From: Aporhodopirellula aestuarii
Lineage (GTDB): Bacteria; Planctomycetota; Planctomycetia; Pirellulales; Pirellulaceae
Direction: 5' to 3'
Length of the DNA stretch: 64,000 nt
Assembly (NCBI RefSeq): GCF_023701485.1
Contig: NZ_JAMQBK010000014.1
Location: forward strand, 62,001-126,000
The position numbers were made by a program, and so were the translations under genes. The notes under the pieces are model-generated. The model saw nothing but the letters and a program-made list of their open reading frames with translations. It did no database searches and was not told where the DNA came from. Shown here one piece after another: positions 1-8,249 of the stretch (within the stretch, counting starts at the first letter, position 1; every line of letters starts with the position of its first letter).

Positions 1-997
1 AATTCCCACCCGCCGTATTCAACTTGGCGACGAAGTCGATCTCGATCGGAAACGTTCCTTCGGAAGGAAACTGCAACTGATAAACCGAGCGTTTGCCTTC
101 GGTTACCAATCGCAATCGATAGTTCGGATCGTTCGGCATACGGCTGATTGCCGCACCGCCGGACAGCACCGTGACGGTCGCATCGGCTTCCGTCACGTGC
201 GCGGTCCCCCGAAGTTGAAAGCGTGCCGATTTTCCATCGGAGCTCACTTCGCCGCTGAGTGACGTCTCGACCAATTCGACGTCTGCAGGTGCCGCCCCAG
301 CTTTCGAGATCGAAAGTTTGATCTGGCCGCCCGTGGAAGTGCGCAGTCTCTGAACCCGATCCGCAGACTCCAGCGGCACGAATCCTTCCGCTTCCGTGAC
401 CGTCGCTTTCACTTCGCGGGATTCTCGGATCGTCACCATCGCATCGAAACCGATCGCCTCACCTTTGCTCAAATGGGCGAGCTCAATATTCGTCGGAAGA
501 GATTCGATTGGCGAAACGATTTGGATGGTCGCTTGAAGACTCGTCGCGTTTTCTTCGATTTCGAGATCGAGAAACCGCTCGCCACCGACTTGGCGGATCG
601 CCCACGACAGGAGATTATCAGCCTCAACTCGCGTGACCTCGCCGGAACCATTGAGGCCATAGCTCAATGTTTTCGCGGTCCCTTGAATCACATCGACGTT
701 CAACTTGATCGATTGTTCAATTTGCTTCGCAGTCACCTGAACCGTCGCTTCCGCTTGTCCGGTGTGTAGCAACGGCGGATCAGGCGCCGCGTCGTGCGTT
801 TCGATTACGATCACCCCTTTGCGTTCACTGCTGATCGACGCGGTCGCGTCCGACTCCGCGGCTCCATCGTCCGCGTGGGACGGTTGTCCCGTCATCGAAA
901 CGAGGAACGCTCCGAGCAAGAACAGTACAGTGACCGGGCGGAATGCGCGGCGATCGTCGATGATGTTTCGAAACATCGGCTGGATTCGGTGGGGCAT
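1..997 (-). CDS. Secreted protein of unknown function, 3' end beyond window
   Basis: Reading leftward from an ATG at 997 the frame stays open to the left edge (about 332 codons), so the C-terminus is missing. The first ~43 residues form a signal peptide: a basic start, a hydrophobic stretch reading VTVLFLLGAFLVSM, then a small-residue region near SHADD. The remainder is beta-rich, with alternating Val/Thr patterns and no transmembrane segment, suggesting an exported, possibly Ig-like or adhesin-like protein. An AGGAA ribosome site lies about 9 nt before the ATG, and the gene begins only 15 bp after the vWA gene, so it is the third gene of the sigma factor/vWA operon. I do not recognise the family. 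The signal peptide and operon position are seen; the surface role is inferred. Confidence 0.72.
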   Translation of the reverse strand, partial: MPHRIQPMFRNIIDDRRAFRPVTVLFLLGAFLVSMTGQPSHADDGAAESDATASISSERKGVIVIETHDAAPDPPLLHTGQAEATVQVTAKQIEQSIKLNVDVIQGTAKTLSYGLNGSGEVTRVEADNLLSWAIRQVGGERFLDLEIEENATSLQATIQIVSPIESLPTNIELAHLSKGEAIGFDAMVTIRESREVKATVTEAEGFVPLESADRVQRLRTSTGGQIKLSISKAGAAPADVELVETSLSGEVSSDGKSARFQLRGTAHVTEADATVTVLSGGAAISRMPNDPNYRLRLVTEGKRSVYQLQFPSEGTFPIEIDFVAKLNTAGGN

Positions 998-1012
998 GGG
1001 AGTCGGTTCCTG

Positions 1013-3850
1013 TTATTGTTCTAGCTGCTGGGCCTGTTGGATCATTTGATTGAGTTGGTTGACGCGATCTGCGCTGCGAACTCGTTCGGGCAAAGCCGAC
1101 ATCATTTGGTTAAGCACCTTCAAGTCGACATTTTCGGCTCGAGCTTCCCCTCGCAATTTGGTCGCTAACAACGCGGCAGACGCGGCAAGTTGCATCGAAG
1201 GATCCGCCTCCTCGAGACGGGGAGGGTCGGCTTGGTAGGTGATCGGCCAACGGTTCTCGACCATCTGGCCAGTCGAGAGATCTTGAAAACGCACGGATAC
1301 CGAACCCACGTCGCCCTCACCATCCGGTTTAGCTTCGAATTCATAGACCGCGACCCCCGCTTCCTCGGCCGCCATCTCGGCCGCATCGACGGCATCGTTG
1401 CGAAAATCTTCTTTCTTCAGCCGATGCTTCTCAAACCCGAGCAGCCGGTAACTGCCGACGCGTTGCGGGTTGAATTCGACTTGCACTTTGACGTTTCGAG
1501 CCGAAGGACGAAGGGCACCGGCGATCTGTTTGACGAATTCATCGTCCGCCGATTCGACCGAATCGAGCAGATAGTAACGACCATCGCCTTGCCGCGTCAT
1601 CGATTCGAGCACTTCATCGTTGAGCCCATCTGCGATGATCCCCGCAGCGTCGAAAGAGATCCCTGAATCGCGAATCGTTGTAATCATGCGTGACAAACTC
1701 TCGGGATCGGCGTCGCCAAGATTCACAGCCCCATCGGTCAGTAACACGATTCGGTTTTGCGAGTTGTCGTCCTGTCGTTCTCGAGCCTTTTCGAACGCCA
1801 ATTGCAACGCCGCCTCGATATTCGTTCCACCTTCGCTGGGCAACTCATCAATCAACTGAACCAATTGGCCCGACTGATCGCCTCGGACTCGATCGGCCAA
1901 CAACCTTGGCTGACGGGCGAAACTGATCAAGGTGATTTCGTCGAACGGTTTGAGTTGCCCCGCCAACAGCGCGAATGCGCGGCGAACGGTTTCTTGACGA
2001 TCAATACGTTCCATTGATCCCGAATTGTCGAGCAAACAAGTCAACCGAAGCGGGATGTCGGCGGCCCGTCCCGCGGCAGCAGTCCGCATCGACACACGTA
2101 GCAAATTGCGTTGTTGTCGGAAGGGATGGATCGATTGTTCGACGCGACAGGATACTTTCTCGTCGCGGCCAGGCATCGGATCGCCGTAATCGAATGCGTT
2201 TACGAACTCCTCAACGCGAACTCGTTCGGCGTCCGGCCATTGGCCACTGGCGAGAGCTGCACGGGCTAGTTTGAAAGAGACATCGCTGACGTGGAGCGAG
2301 AAAGTCGAGAACGGTTCACTCGCGGCAGATTTTTCGTTGACCTCGACGAGTGTCCTGGACTTCCGAGACAATTGACGCACTGAATCGACACGAATATTAC
2401 CCAGCCGCTGTTCCTCAGCCTGCAATTGGCCTGCCACGCGAGGTTGTTCCTCGGCCAAAGGCTGTTCACGTAATCGTCCCAGTTTTTTTGCGACACCCGT
2501 GATGCCTCGCGGTTCCGGAACATTTGGTTCATTGAATTTAAAATCAACATCAAATTCTGATTGACTGCTAGTGTCTTCGACTCCGTACGCTAGTGCCGGC
2601 TGGCCTGCACCCTCAAACGTCGGCACTTGTTTCGCCTTGCTAGCTTCTTTTTTGGCTGCTGCTTCACCTCGCCAGCGCTGTCCAATAACGCTGCCACCAT
2701 AGAGCGCTCCTCCTCCTCCGACCGAGCTCGATTCGCTGCTGAAGTTTGCGTTCGAATCCGCATCGGAAGTCGACTTCTTCTCGAGGCCACGAACGAACCC
2801 TGACGTTGGGCTGCTCGGAACGGCCGTCACGCCCGGCACGGAAAGATTGAAACCACCGTCCATGTCGATGCTCTCCATATCAGTGACTTCGACCGGCCGC
2901 CCAAATCGTTCGGTCTCGCCTGCAATCGCTGGCTGGGCAGGCATGTTGTAACGGCGCTCGAACAATTTCGATTGCGGTTCCAGTTCCTCCAATGCCTCTG
3001 CCGATTCCGCACGTATGTCTGGTCGGCTGAGCCGCTCAGAGTGGACCTCCAAATCATAGGTTTGAAGCCCGTCCGAAAAATAGCTCGCATCAGCCTTTCC
3101 TTGACGTCTCGTCGAACCCGACACGCTACCGTACCAATCCTTTGCTCCTTCGCTTTGGCTCTCCCTGACGCTAAGACGTGCTGGAGCTGACTCCGCCACG
3201 ATCACGTCATCCGCGAGGTTGCTCATTTCCAACAGGCTCTCTGTTTCAGCCAGCGACTGGACCGAATCATCAAGTGACGTTTCCAATGAAGAACTGTCTT
3301 CGAACATCATAAAACCGCCGGCTGCTCCGTCCTCACCAGCAAATGGTCCCGCAGCTGATTGCTCCTCGATTTCCAAGTAAGCGAACATGTCCATCGGGAC
3401 ACTCGTGTCAGCACCGCTGCGCATTGCCAGCGAACTGACATTACTTGTGAGAGCCAACAGACCGACTCCGCCCGCGAGTAGCAACAACGCAGCCACCGCA
3501 CAGAGCTTCGTTAAGAAACCTCGAGTCAAAAAGACGGACTCGGCTACCGGCTCGAACACTACGGTCTCGCCAGACGCATCACCAGCAGCTTTGTCGATTT
3601 GCGTTAGGACGATATCACGCAGCGGCGGCGGCAGTTTCCAATCGTCGGGTTCGGTTTCGAGTGTCGCCGCGCCGTGCATCAGTCCATGCAACAATTCCAT
3701 TTCGCTCCGAAATGCAGCCAATTCGGTGTTCTCAGCGATCAGACGATTGAGCTGCTCGCGTTCGAAGTCGGACGATTCGCCTAAAACGAGGGCAACGATG
3801 CGAGCCTCGAGTTCGGGATCAATTCGGGGAGTTTGGGATGGATCATTCAT
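1013..3850 (-). CDS. Membrane-anchored von Willebrand factor type A (YfbK-like) protein
   Basis: A 945-residue protein. Residues 1-100 resemble the cytoplasmic segment of anti-sigma-type proteins (helical, acidic, no zinc motif). A single membrane helix follows near 115-135 (AALLLLAGGVGLLAL), then about 300 low-complexity Ser/Glu-rich residues. From about 500 it matches the YfbK/vWA arrangement: a vWF-A N-terminal region (EEFVNAFDYGDP), a vWA domain with intact MIDAS start DNSGS near 607 and TDG near 707, and a C-terminal DUF3520-like part. The start codon overlaps the sigma factor stop (ATGA), implying translational coupling. By analogy with sigma/anti-sigma pairs, the cytoplasmic segment may hold the ECF factor while the extracytoplasmic vWA domain binds a ligand in a metal-dependent way; that role is inferred. 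Confidence 0.85.
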   Translation of the reverse strand: MNDPSQTPRIDPELEARIVALVLGESSDFEREQLNRLIAENTELAAFRSEMELLHGLMHGAATLETEPDDWKLPPPLRDIVLTQIDKAAGDASGETVVFEPVAESVFLTRGFLTKLCAVAALLLLAGGVGLLALTSNVSSLAMRSGADTSVPMDMFAYLEIEEQSAAGPFAGEDGAAGGFMMFEDSSSLETSLDDSVQSLAETESLLEMSNLADDVIVAESAPARLSVRESQSEGAKDWYGSVSGSTRRQGKADASYFSDGLQTYDLEVHSERLSRPDIRAESAEALEELEPQSKLFERRYNMPAQPAIAGETERFGRPVEVTDMESIDMDGGFNLSVPGVTAVPSSPTSGFVRGLEKKSTSDADSNANFSSESSSVGGGGALYGGSVIGQRWRGEAAAKKEASKAKQVPTFEGAGQPALAYGVEDTSSQSEFDVDFKFNEPNVPEPRGITGVAKKLGRLREQPLAEEQPRVAGQLQAEEQRLGNIRVDSVRQLSRKSRTLVEVNEKSAASEPFSTFSLHVSDVSFKLARAALASGQWPDAERVRVEEFVNAFDYGDPMPGRDEKVSCRVEQSIHPFRQQRNLLRVSMRTAAAGRAADIPLRLTCLLDNSGSMERIDRQETVRRAFALLAGQLKPFDEITLISFARQPRLLADRVRGDQSGQLVQLIDELPSEGGTNIEAALQLAFEKARERQDDNSQNRIVLLTDGAVNLGDADPESLSRMITTIRDSGISFDAAGIIADGLNDEVLESMTRQGDGRYYLLDSVESADDEFVKQIAGALRPSARNVKVQVEFNPQRVGSYRLLGFEKHRLKKEDFRNDAVDAAEMAAEEAGVAVYEFEAKPDGEGDVGSVSVRFQDLSTGQMVENRWPITYQADPPRLEEADPSMQLAASAALLATKLRGEARAENVDLKVLNQMMSALPERVRSADRVNQLNQMIQQAQQLEQ

Positions 3851-4398
3851 GAGAGATTGTCGATTCCCAAAGGACGCATTTTGACAGCTAGTTCTTTCAA
3901 GATGTGATGAAGCCGGTAACCCACGTTCCCGACGCTCAGTCCCGTCTGATCGCTGATCTCGCGATAGGGAAGGTTCTTAAAATATTTCAGTGTCACGAGT
4001 TTTCGATCCGTCTCGTCCAGCTGCGCGATCAGATTTCGCAGCGCACCGGTTAGCTCAATCCGTGACAACATCGACTCGGGTGACTGACATGTCCCGTCCG
4101 ACTGCGGCTCGTGTTCGATACCATCGAGTACTTCCCGTTGGTGTTTTCTAAGAAGATCGAACGCGCGATTCCGAACACCGCGAACCAACCAAGCACGCGG
4201 TGTTTCAACGGTGTCCCAGTGGATATGCAATTGCAAGAAAACGTCCTGCACGATTTCTTCTGCCACCGCACGTCGTCCCGTCAGCGAAAAGGCATACCGC
4301 AGCAGCGACGTCTCCTCAGAATCAAACAGCTCCCGGAGGCTCGCTTCGCTTGCCTCCGCGTCGTCGGAACGATTGACTCGAGGAGTCTCTTGCAACAT
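3847..4398 (-). CDS. RNA polymerase sigma factor, ECF (sigma-70) family
   Basis: About 183 residues with both ECF regions. Sigma2 includes AEEIVQDVFLQLHIHW; after a short linker, sigma4 reads LDETDRKLVTLKYFKNL and then a helix-turn-helix YREISDQTGLSVGNVGYRL. I chose the ATG at 4398 (MLQETPRVN); a TTG at 4434 preceded by GAGAGGA is the alternative and would add 12 residues. The stop overlaps the vWA gene ATG as ATGA. Known for the family: ECF factors direct RNA polymerase to stress or envelope regulons and are restrained by a partner. The coupled membrane vWA protein is the natural partner candidate here, which is inference. No zinc-binding ZAS motif is visible in that partner. Confidence 0.9.
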   Translation of the reverse strand: MLQETPRVNRSDDAEASEASLRELFDSEETSLLRYAFSLTGRRAVAEEIVQDVFLQLHIHWDTVETPRAWLVRGVRNRAFDLLRKHQREVLDGIEHEPQSDGTCQSPESMLSRIELTGALRNLIAQLDETDRKLVTLKYFKNLPYREISDQTGLSVGNVGYRLHHILKELAVKMRPLGIDNLS

Positions 4399-4720
4399 GA
4401 GTTCAAATCGATGGAATTGGCCGTTGTGGATCAAGACGCGTTCATCCTCTCAACAGGATAGACGCACCAGCACGAAATCTCTTAGGCGAAATAAATCAAT
4501 AATTATCGCCTCCCCCCCGCGTCGCGGATGGCCTGACCCAACGAAGCGACGTTCAGCCGCGTGAAGCTCCCGCAAGATTTCTTTGACATCCGATAATGAA
4601 GCGTTTCTCCATCTTACTCTGAATCCCTGTTGACAATGACGCGGCATCGGATGCAACGAGGAATGATTGCCAGGCTGATGTTTCGTCTAACCTGAAAATG
4701 GCGGTTACCTGGACACGAGA

Positions 4721-4771
4721 GGTCACGCCGTTCCACTAAAGAACTTAGCGGAACGGCGTGAGCCGTCCGGT
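4721..4771. repeat. Dispersed palindromic element, diverged copy
   Basis: Two facing half-elements. 4721-4739 reads GGTCACGCCGTTCCACTAA and 4745-4771 begins TTAGCGGAACGGCGTGAGCC, then GTCCGGT. The arms share the TTAGCGG termini and CCGTCCGGT inner ends of the copies at 12343, 12511 and 18112, but here the TTAG ends face each other, as if two elements abut. Sequence after 4771 (CAATGCTGGTAAACCAG) weakly resembles the interior of the 122-bp copies. Confidence 0.65.
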
Positions 4772-4784
4772 CTCACACCGAATT

Positions 4785-4937
4785 TCAATGCTGGTAAACC
4801 AGTTGCGGACGCGGTCCCGTCGAATCGAGCGACCTCCGGAGATCGCTAAGTAGCACCATCGCAGCTTCAGACGGATATAAACGGATCGCTTCGTCCACCG
4901 CGGCATGCGCGTTGCTTGATAAGCGAATCAAATCCAT
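4785..4937 (-). CDS. Small ORF of 50 residues, unknown; possible 3' remnant
   Basis: The frame starts MDLIRLSSNAHAAVDEAIRL and ends with QLVYQH and a TGA. It has the amphipathic, Ala/Leu/Arg-rich look of a genuine helical C-terminus. Upstream, the same frame is open only about 12 more codons (…ELGRRRQ) to a TGA. Its stop sits just inside the palindromic repeat at 4721-4771, so the repeat may have truncated it. It could be a small gene or the tail of a decayed longer one. No ribosome site is obvious and no family is recognised. Confidence 0.25.
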   Translation of the reverse strand: MDLIRLSSNAHAAVDEAIRLYPSEAAMVLLSDLRRSLDSTGPRPQLVYQH

Positions 4938-5384
4938 TTGCCGACGTCGCCCCAATTCACAGCCAGATCAGGAAGACTCATGGTAGTCCGCGAAAGAATG
5001 CCAAAACGCCGGACTCGGAACACTTCGAAACAGTGCCGTCCCACTACCTGGCGGGACATCACGACGTCGAGCTTAAACTCTACTGAGCGAATCCGCACAG
5101 AAAGCGTGTCAATCGCACAAGCCGCATGGCGTTGGCAGATCAGAGACGACGGCTTCCCAAACGCTCCGGACCATCGGCGTTCCAAAAGGTTGGCGCAACC
5201 GTGATCACTGCATTGCTGGGCCACTTACGGACATGTCCAGCACGCTCACTTTGATCAGTCTCTCCCTCAGCCCAAACGACCAATGTTCCAATGGATTGTC
5301 GTTAATCGCCTTGTTCACGGCAATTCATAATGGAGACGGATCCACTGCTTCTTAAATCACAGCGACGGACTCTGCAGGCATAGC

Positions 5385-8000
5385 ATGAACACGCGCCGCC
5401 CCGAACAGGTGCTGAGAGCTTGGCACGCGATCAAACAGGACGAAGTTTGTGCGTTGCTCGAGGCGAGCGAGCACGGCCTGGGGCGAACCGAAGCTGCGCG
5501 TCGTTTGGCGAAGTTTGGACCGAACCACCTTCCCCAGAAGCCACCGACTCCGATTTGGGAGATCGGGCTACGACAGTTCCGCAGTCCGCTGATTTACATC
5601 CTCGCATTGGCAGCGGTGGTTTCTGCGTTCCTCGGTGATGTCAAGGATGCCGGTTTCATTGCTGCCGTCTTAGTACTCAATGCCGTGATCGGGTCGTATC
5701 AAGAATGGAGAGCCGAACAAAGCAGTCACGCGTTGAAAAAACTATTACAGATTCGCGCGTCGGTGCATCGCGATGGTGAAGTGCGTGAAGTTCCCGCTGA
5801 AGAGGTTGTGCCGGGTGATGTCGTATGGCTGGAGTCAGGGAACCGTGTGCCCGCCGACATTCGACTGCTGACCGCTCACGGACTGGAATCCGACGAGTCA
5901 CTGCTGACAGGGGAATCGTTACCCGTATCCAAAGACGCGAATTGGCAGGGCGAGGAATCGACAGCGGTTGCCGATCGGCTAAACATGATCTACGCCGGCT
6001 CGATTGTGACGCGAGGACGGGCGAAAGGACTTGTGGTGGCCACGGGCACTGCGACGAGCGTCGGTCAATTAGCCTTGGACGTCTTGGCGGAGTCTGGCGG
6101 TCGCCCACCGCTGCTCGTTCGTATTGAGCGGTTCACCCGCGTGATCGCGGTCGCTGTGCTTTCCGCCGCGGCATTGATCGGCACGCTGGGAGTGGCCATC
6201 GGTGGCTACACCGTCACTGAAATGTTTATGTTCGCTGTCGCTCTCGCGGTCTCAGCGATTCCCGAAGGATTGCCGGTGGCGATGACGGTCGCGCTTGCAA
6301 TCGCCACGACTCGGATGGCCAAGCGTGGGCTGATCGTTCGGCGGCTCACCGCAGTCGAAGGTTTGGGAAGCTGCACGATGATCGCCACCGATAAAACCGG
6401 AACACTGACGTGCAATGAGCTGACCATTCGCGAGGTTCGCTTGCCAGGCGGTCAGACGTTCCACGTGACGGGAGAAGGCTTCGTGCCATTGGGTGAGGTT
6501 CTCCAGAACAATCGACCTATCGAACCAGGAAGCTGTCCGCTGCTGCAATGGCTGACTCGCGCCGGTGTGCTTTGCAATGAGTCGGACCTTCATCCCAATA
6601 ACGGAGAATGGACATGGCACGGCGATGCCGTCGATGTGGCATTGCTATCGTTTGCTCACAAGCTGGGTTGGAATCGCGAGTCGACACTCGACTCCTATCC
6701 GCAAGTCAATCAAATCCCTTTTGAGCCGGAGCACCAGTTTGCGGCGTCGTTTCATCGCGTCGATCAAAACGTTTCGGTGTTCATCAAAGGCGCACCCGAA
6801 CGTGTGTTGGCGATGTGTAGTGAATCCAGTGAGGGGGCATTCTCCCAGTCGGCTCTGGAGTCGACGGCGACGCAGATGGCCGCCAAAGGTTATCGCGTGC
6901 TGGGATTGGCGGACCAACAACTCGACCAGCCGCTTACGTCAGCCGACGTGCCCACCGTTCCTGCGGAGCTTCGTTTCTTGGGCTTTGTCGGCATGATCGA
7001 TCCGCTCCGTCCCGGTGTAATCGACGCCGTGCGTTCGTGCAACGAAGCGGGAGTTTCGGTTTCCATGATTACCGGCGACCATCGCGTCACCGCATTGGCG
7101 ATCGCTCGTGATCTCAAGCTGGCAGAGGACGACAGCCAAGTCATGATCGGATCGGAACTGCATGAAAAGAGCCCCGAAGAACTGTCCGAAATTGTCGGAC
7201 GCATTCGCGTCTTCGCACGTATCGCTCCGCGGCAAAAGCTGGAGATTGTGGACGCTGCTCGAAAAGCCGGTCATTTTGTTGCCGTCACCGGTGATGGCGT
7301 CAATGACGCACCGGCGTTGCGCGCATCGAATATCGGTGTGGCAATGGGCAGGAGCGGCACCGACGTTGCGAGAGAGGCAGGCGAGCTGGTCATTAGCGAC
7401 GACAACTTCGCCACAATCGTCGCCGGCATCGAGGAAGGCCGCGTGGCCTACGACAACATTCGCAAGGTCATTTACCTGCTGATTTCCACGGGCGCAGCCG
7501 AACTCGTGTTGATGGCCATGGCCGTCGCGACGGGCACGCCGTACCTTCCCTTACTACCAGTCCAGATTCTGTGGCTGAACCTGGTAACCAATGGCATCCA
7601 AGACGTCGCCCTGGCCTTTGAGCCGAATGAGGGTGGTGTCCTACAGCGTCAGCCACGTCCACCGAAGGAACGCATCTTCAATCAGTTGATGATCGAGCGG
7701 ACATTGATTGCAGCGTTCGTGATGGGGGTCATCGGATTCCTGACCTTTCGTTGGTTCCTGCCGGAGGAAGCGACCGAGGGACAGGTTTCTTCGGCCCGCA
7801 ATGCACTGCTGCTACTCATGGTGTTGTTTGAAAACATTCACATAGGTAATTGCCGATCGGAAACCAAATCCGCATTCCGGATGTCTCCACTGCGTAGCCC
7901 CATTTTGCTGATCGGAGCAATCACGGCGTTCTGCATTCATCTAGTTGCCATGCACACCTTTTTGGCCCTTCAATCTTGGGGGCCGAACCGGTCGCTCTGA
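5385..8000 (+). CDS. P-type cation-transporting ATPase (P2/PMCA-CtpF-like), 3' end frameshifted
   Basis: An 871-residue P-type ATPase pumping a cation (Ca2+ or another) across the inner membrane with ATP. Seen in order: cation-ATPase N-terminal domain (residues 1-70), M1-M2, the actuator motif TGES near 173, the M4 motif IPEGLP, the phosphorylation site DKTGTLT near 336, the hinge GDGVNDAP near 636, then M5-M9. The M6 segment reads NLVTNGIQDVALAFEP. The frame stops at 8000 after SWGPNRSL, but the next frame continues at once with AEPVALKHWGILFLLSLSIL and a basic tail to a TAA at 8102-8104. That is the expected M10, so one base appears missing in the GGGGG run near 7979-7983. The protein as read lacks M10. 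It heads the stress island; mycobacterial CtpF, a DosR-regulated Ca2+ pump, is a relevant comparison. Confidence 0.9.
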   Translation: MNTRRPEQVLRAWHAIKQDEVCALLEASEHGLGRTEAARRLAKFGPNHLPQKPPTPIWEIGLRQFRSPLIYILALAAVVSAFLGDVKDAGFIAAVLVLNAVIGSYQEWRAEQSSHALKKLLQIRASVHRDGEVREVPAEEVVPGDVVWLESGNRVPADIRLLTAHGLESDESLLTGESLPVSKDANWQGEESTAVADRLNMIYAGSIVTRGRAKGLVVATGTATSVGQLALDVLAESGGRPPLLVRIERFTRVIAVAVLSAAALIGTLGVAIGGYTVTEMFMFAVALAVSAIPEGLPVAMTVALAIATTRMAKRGLIVRRLTAVEGLGSCTMIATDKTGTLTCNELTIREVRLPGGQTFHVTGEGFVPLGEVLQNNRPIEPGSCPLLQWLTRAGVLCNESDLHPNNGEWTWHGDAVDVALLSFAHKLGWNRESTLDSYPQVNQIPFEPEHQFAASFHRVDQNVSVFIKGAPERVLAMCSESSEGAFSQSALESTATQMAAKGYRVLGLADQQLDQPLTSADVPTVPAELRFLGFVGMIDPLRPGVIDAVRSCNEAGVSVSMITGDHRVTALAIARDLKLAEDDSQVMIGSELHEKSPEELSEIVGRIRVFARIAPRQKLEIVDAARKAGHFVAVTGDGVNDAPALRASNIGVAMGRSGTDVAREAGELVISDDNFATIVAGIEEGRVAYDNIRKVIYLLISTGAAELVLMAMAVATGTPYLPLLPVQILWLNLVTNGIQDVALAFEPNEGGVLQRQPRPPKERIFNQLMIERTLIAAFVMGVIGFLTFRWFLPEEATEGQVSSARNALLLLMVLFENIHIGNCRSETKSAFRMSPLRSPILLIGAITAFCIHLVAMHTFLALQSWGPNRSL

Positions 8001-8249
8001 AACACTGGGGAATCTTGTTCCTACTTTCGCTCTCGATTCTTCCCGTCATGGAACTGCATAAGTGGAGTTGGAGAACGCGACACCCCAATCACAATCCAAG
8101 TTAAGCGTTAAGATCTACTTACTGGGGGCGTCCGTCGGTGAGCAACACCATTTACAGCTTTCCGCTGGACTACGACCAACCAAGCACCGAGCCGAACAAC
8201 ACGTCAACGATTCCAGGCAAATACAAAATTCTGTGAAGAGCTTTCCTTG

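Larger units (their letters stand above)
4399..5384. other. Long intergenic region with repeat and possible gene remnant
   Basis: Nearly 1 kb between the leftward sigma factor gene and the rightward ATPase gene. It holds a diverged copy of the dispersed palindrome (4721-4771) and one short leftward reading frame (4785-4937) that looks coding. The 4940-5224 stretch has ORFs on both strands, neither with family resemblance nor convincing composition. The promoters of both flanking genes should lie here, but no confident -35/-10 or -24/-12 pair was found. Confidence 0.5.

Noticed and set aside
3387-3884. 165-residue plus-strand frame inside the vWA gene
   Set aside because: Antisense shadow of the strongly coding minus-strand gene; no family likeness.
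4928-5224. Overlapping ~90-residue frames on both strands
   Set aside because: No family resemblance, no ribosome site, composition typical of chance frames.
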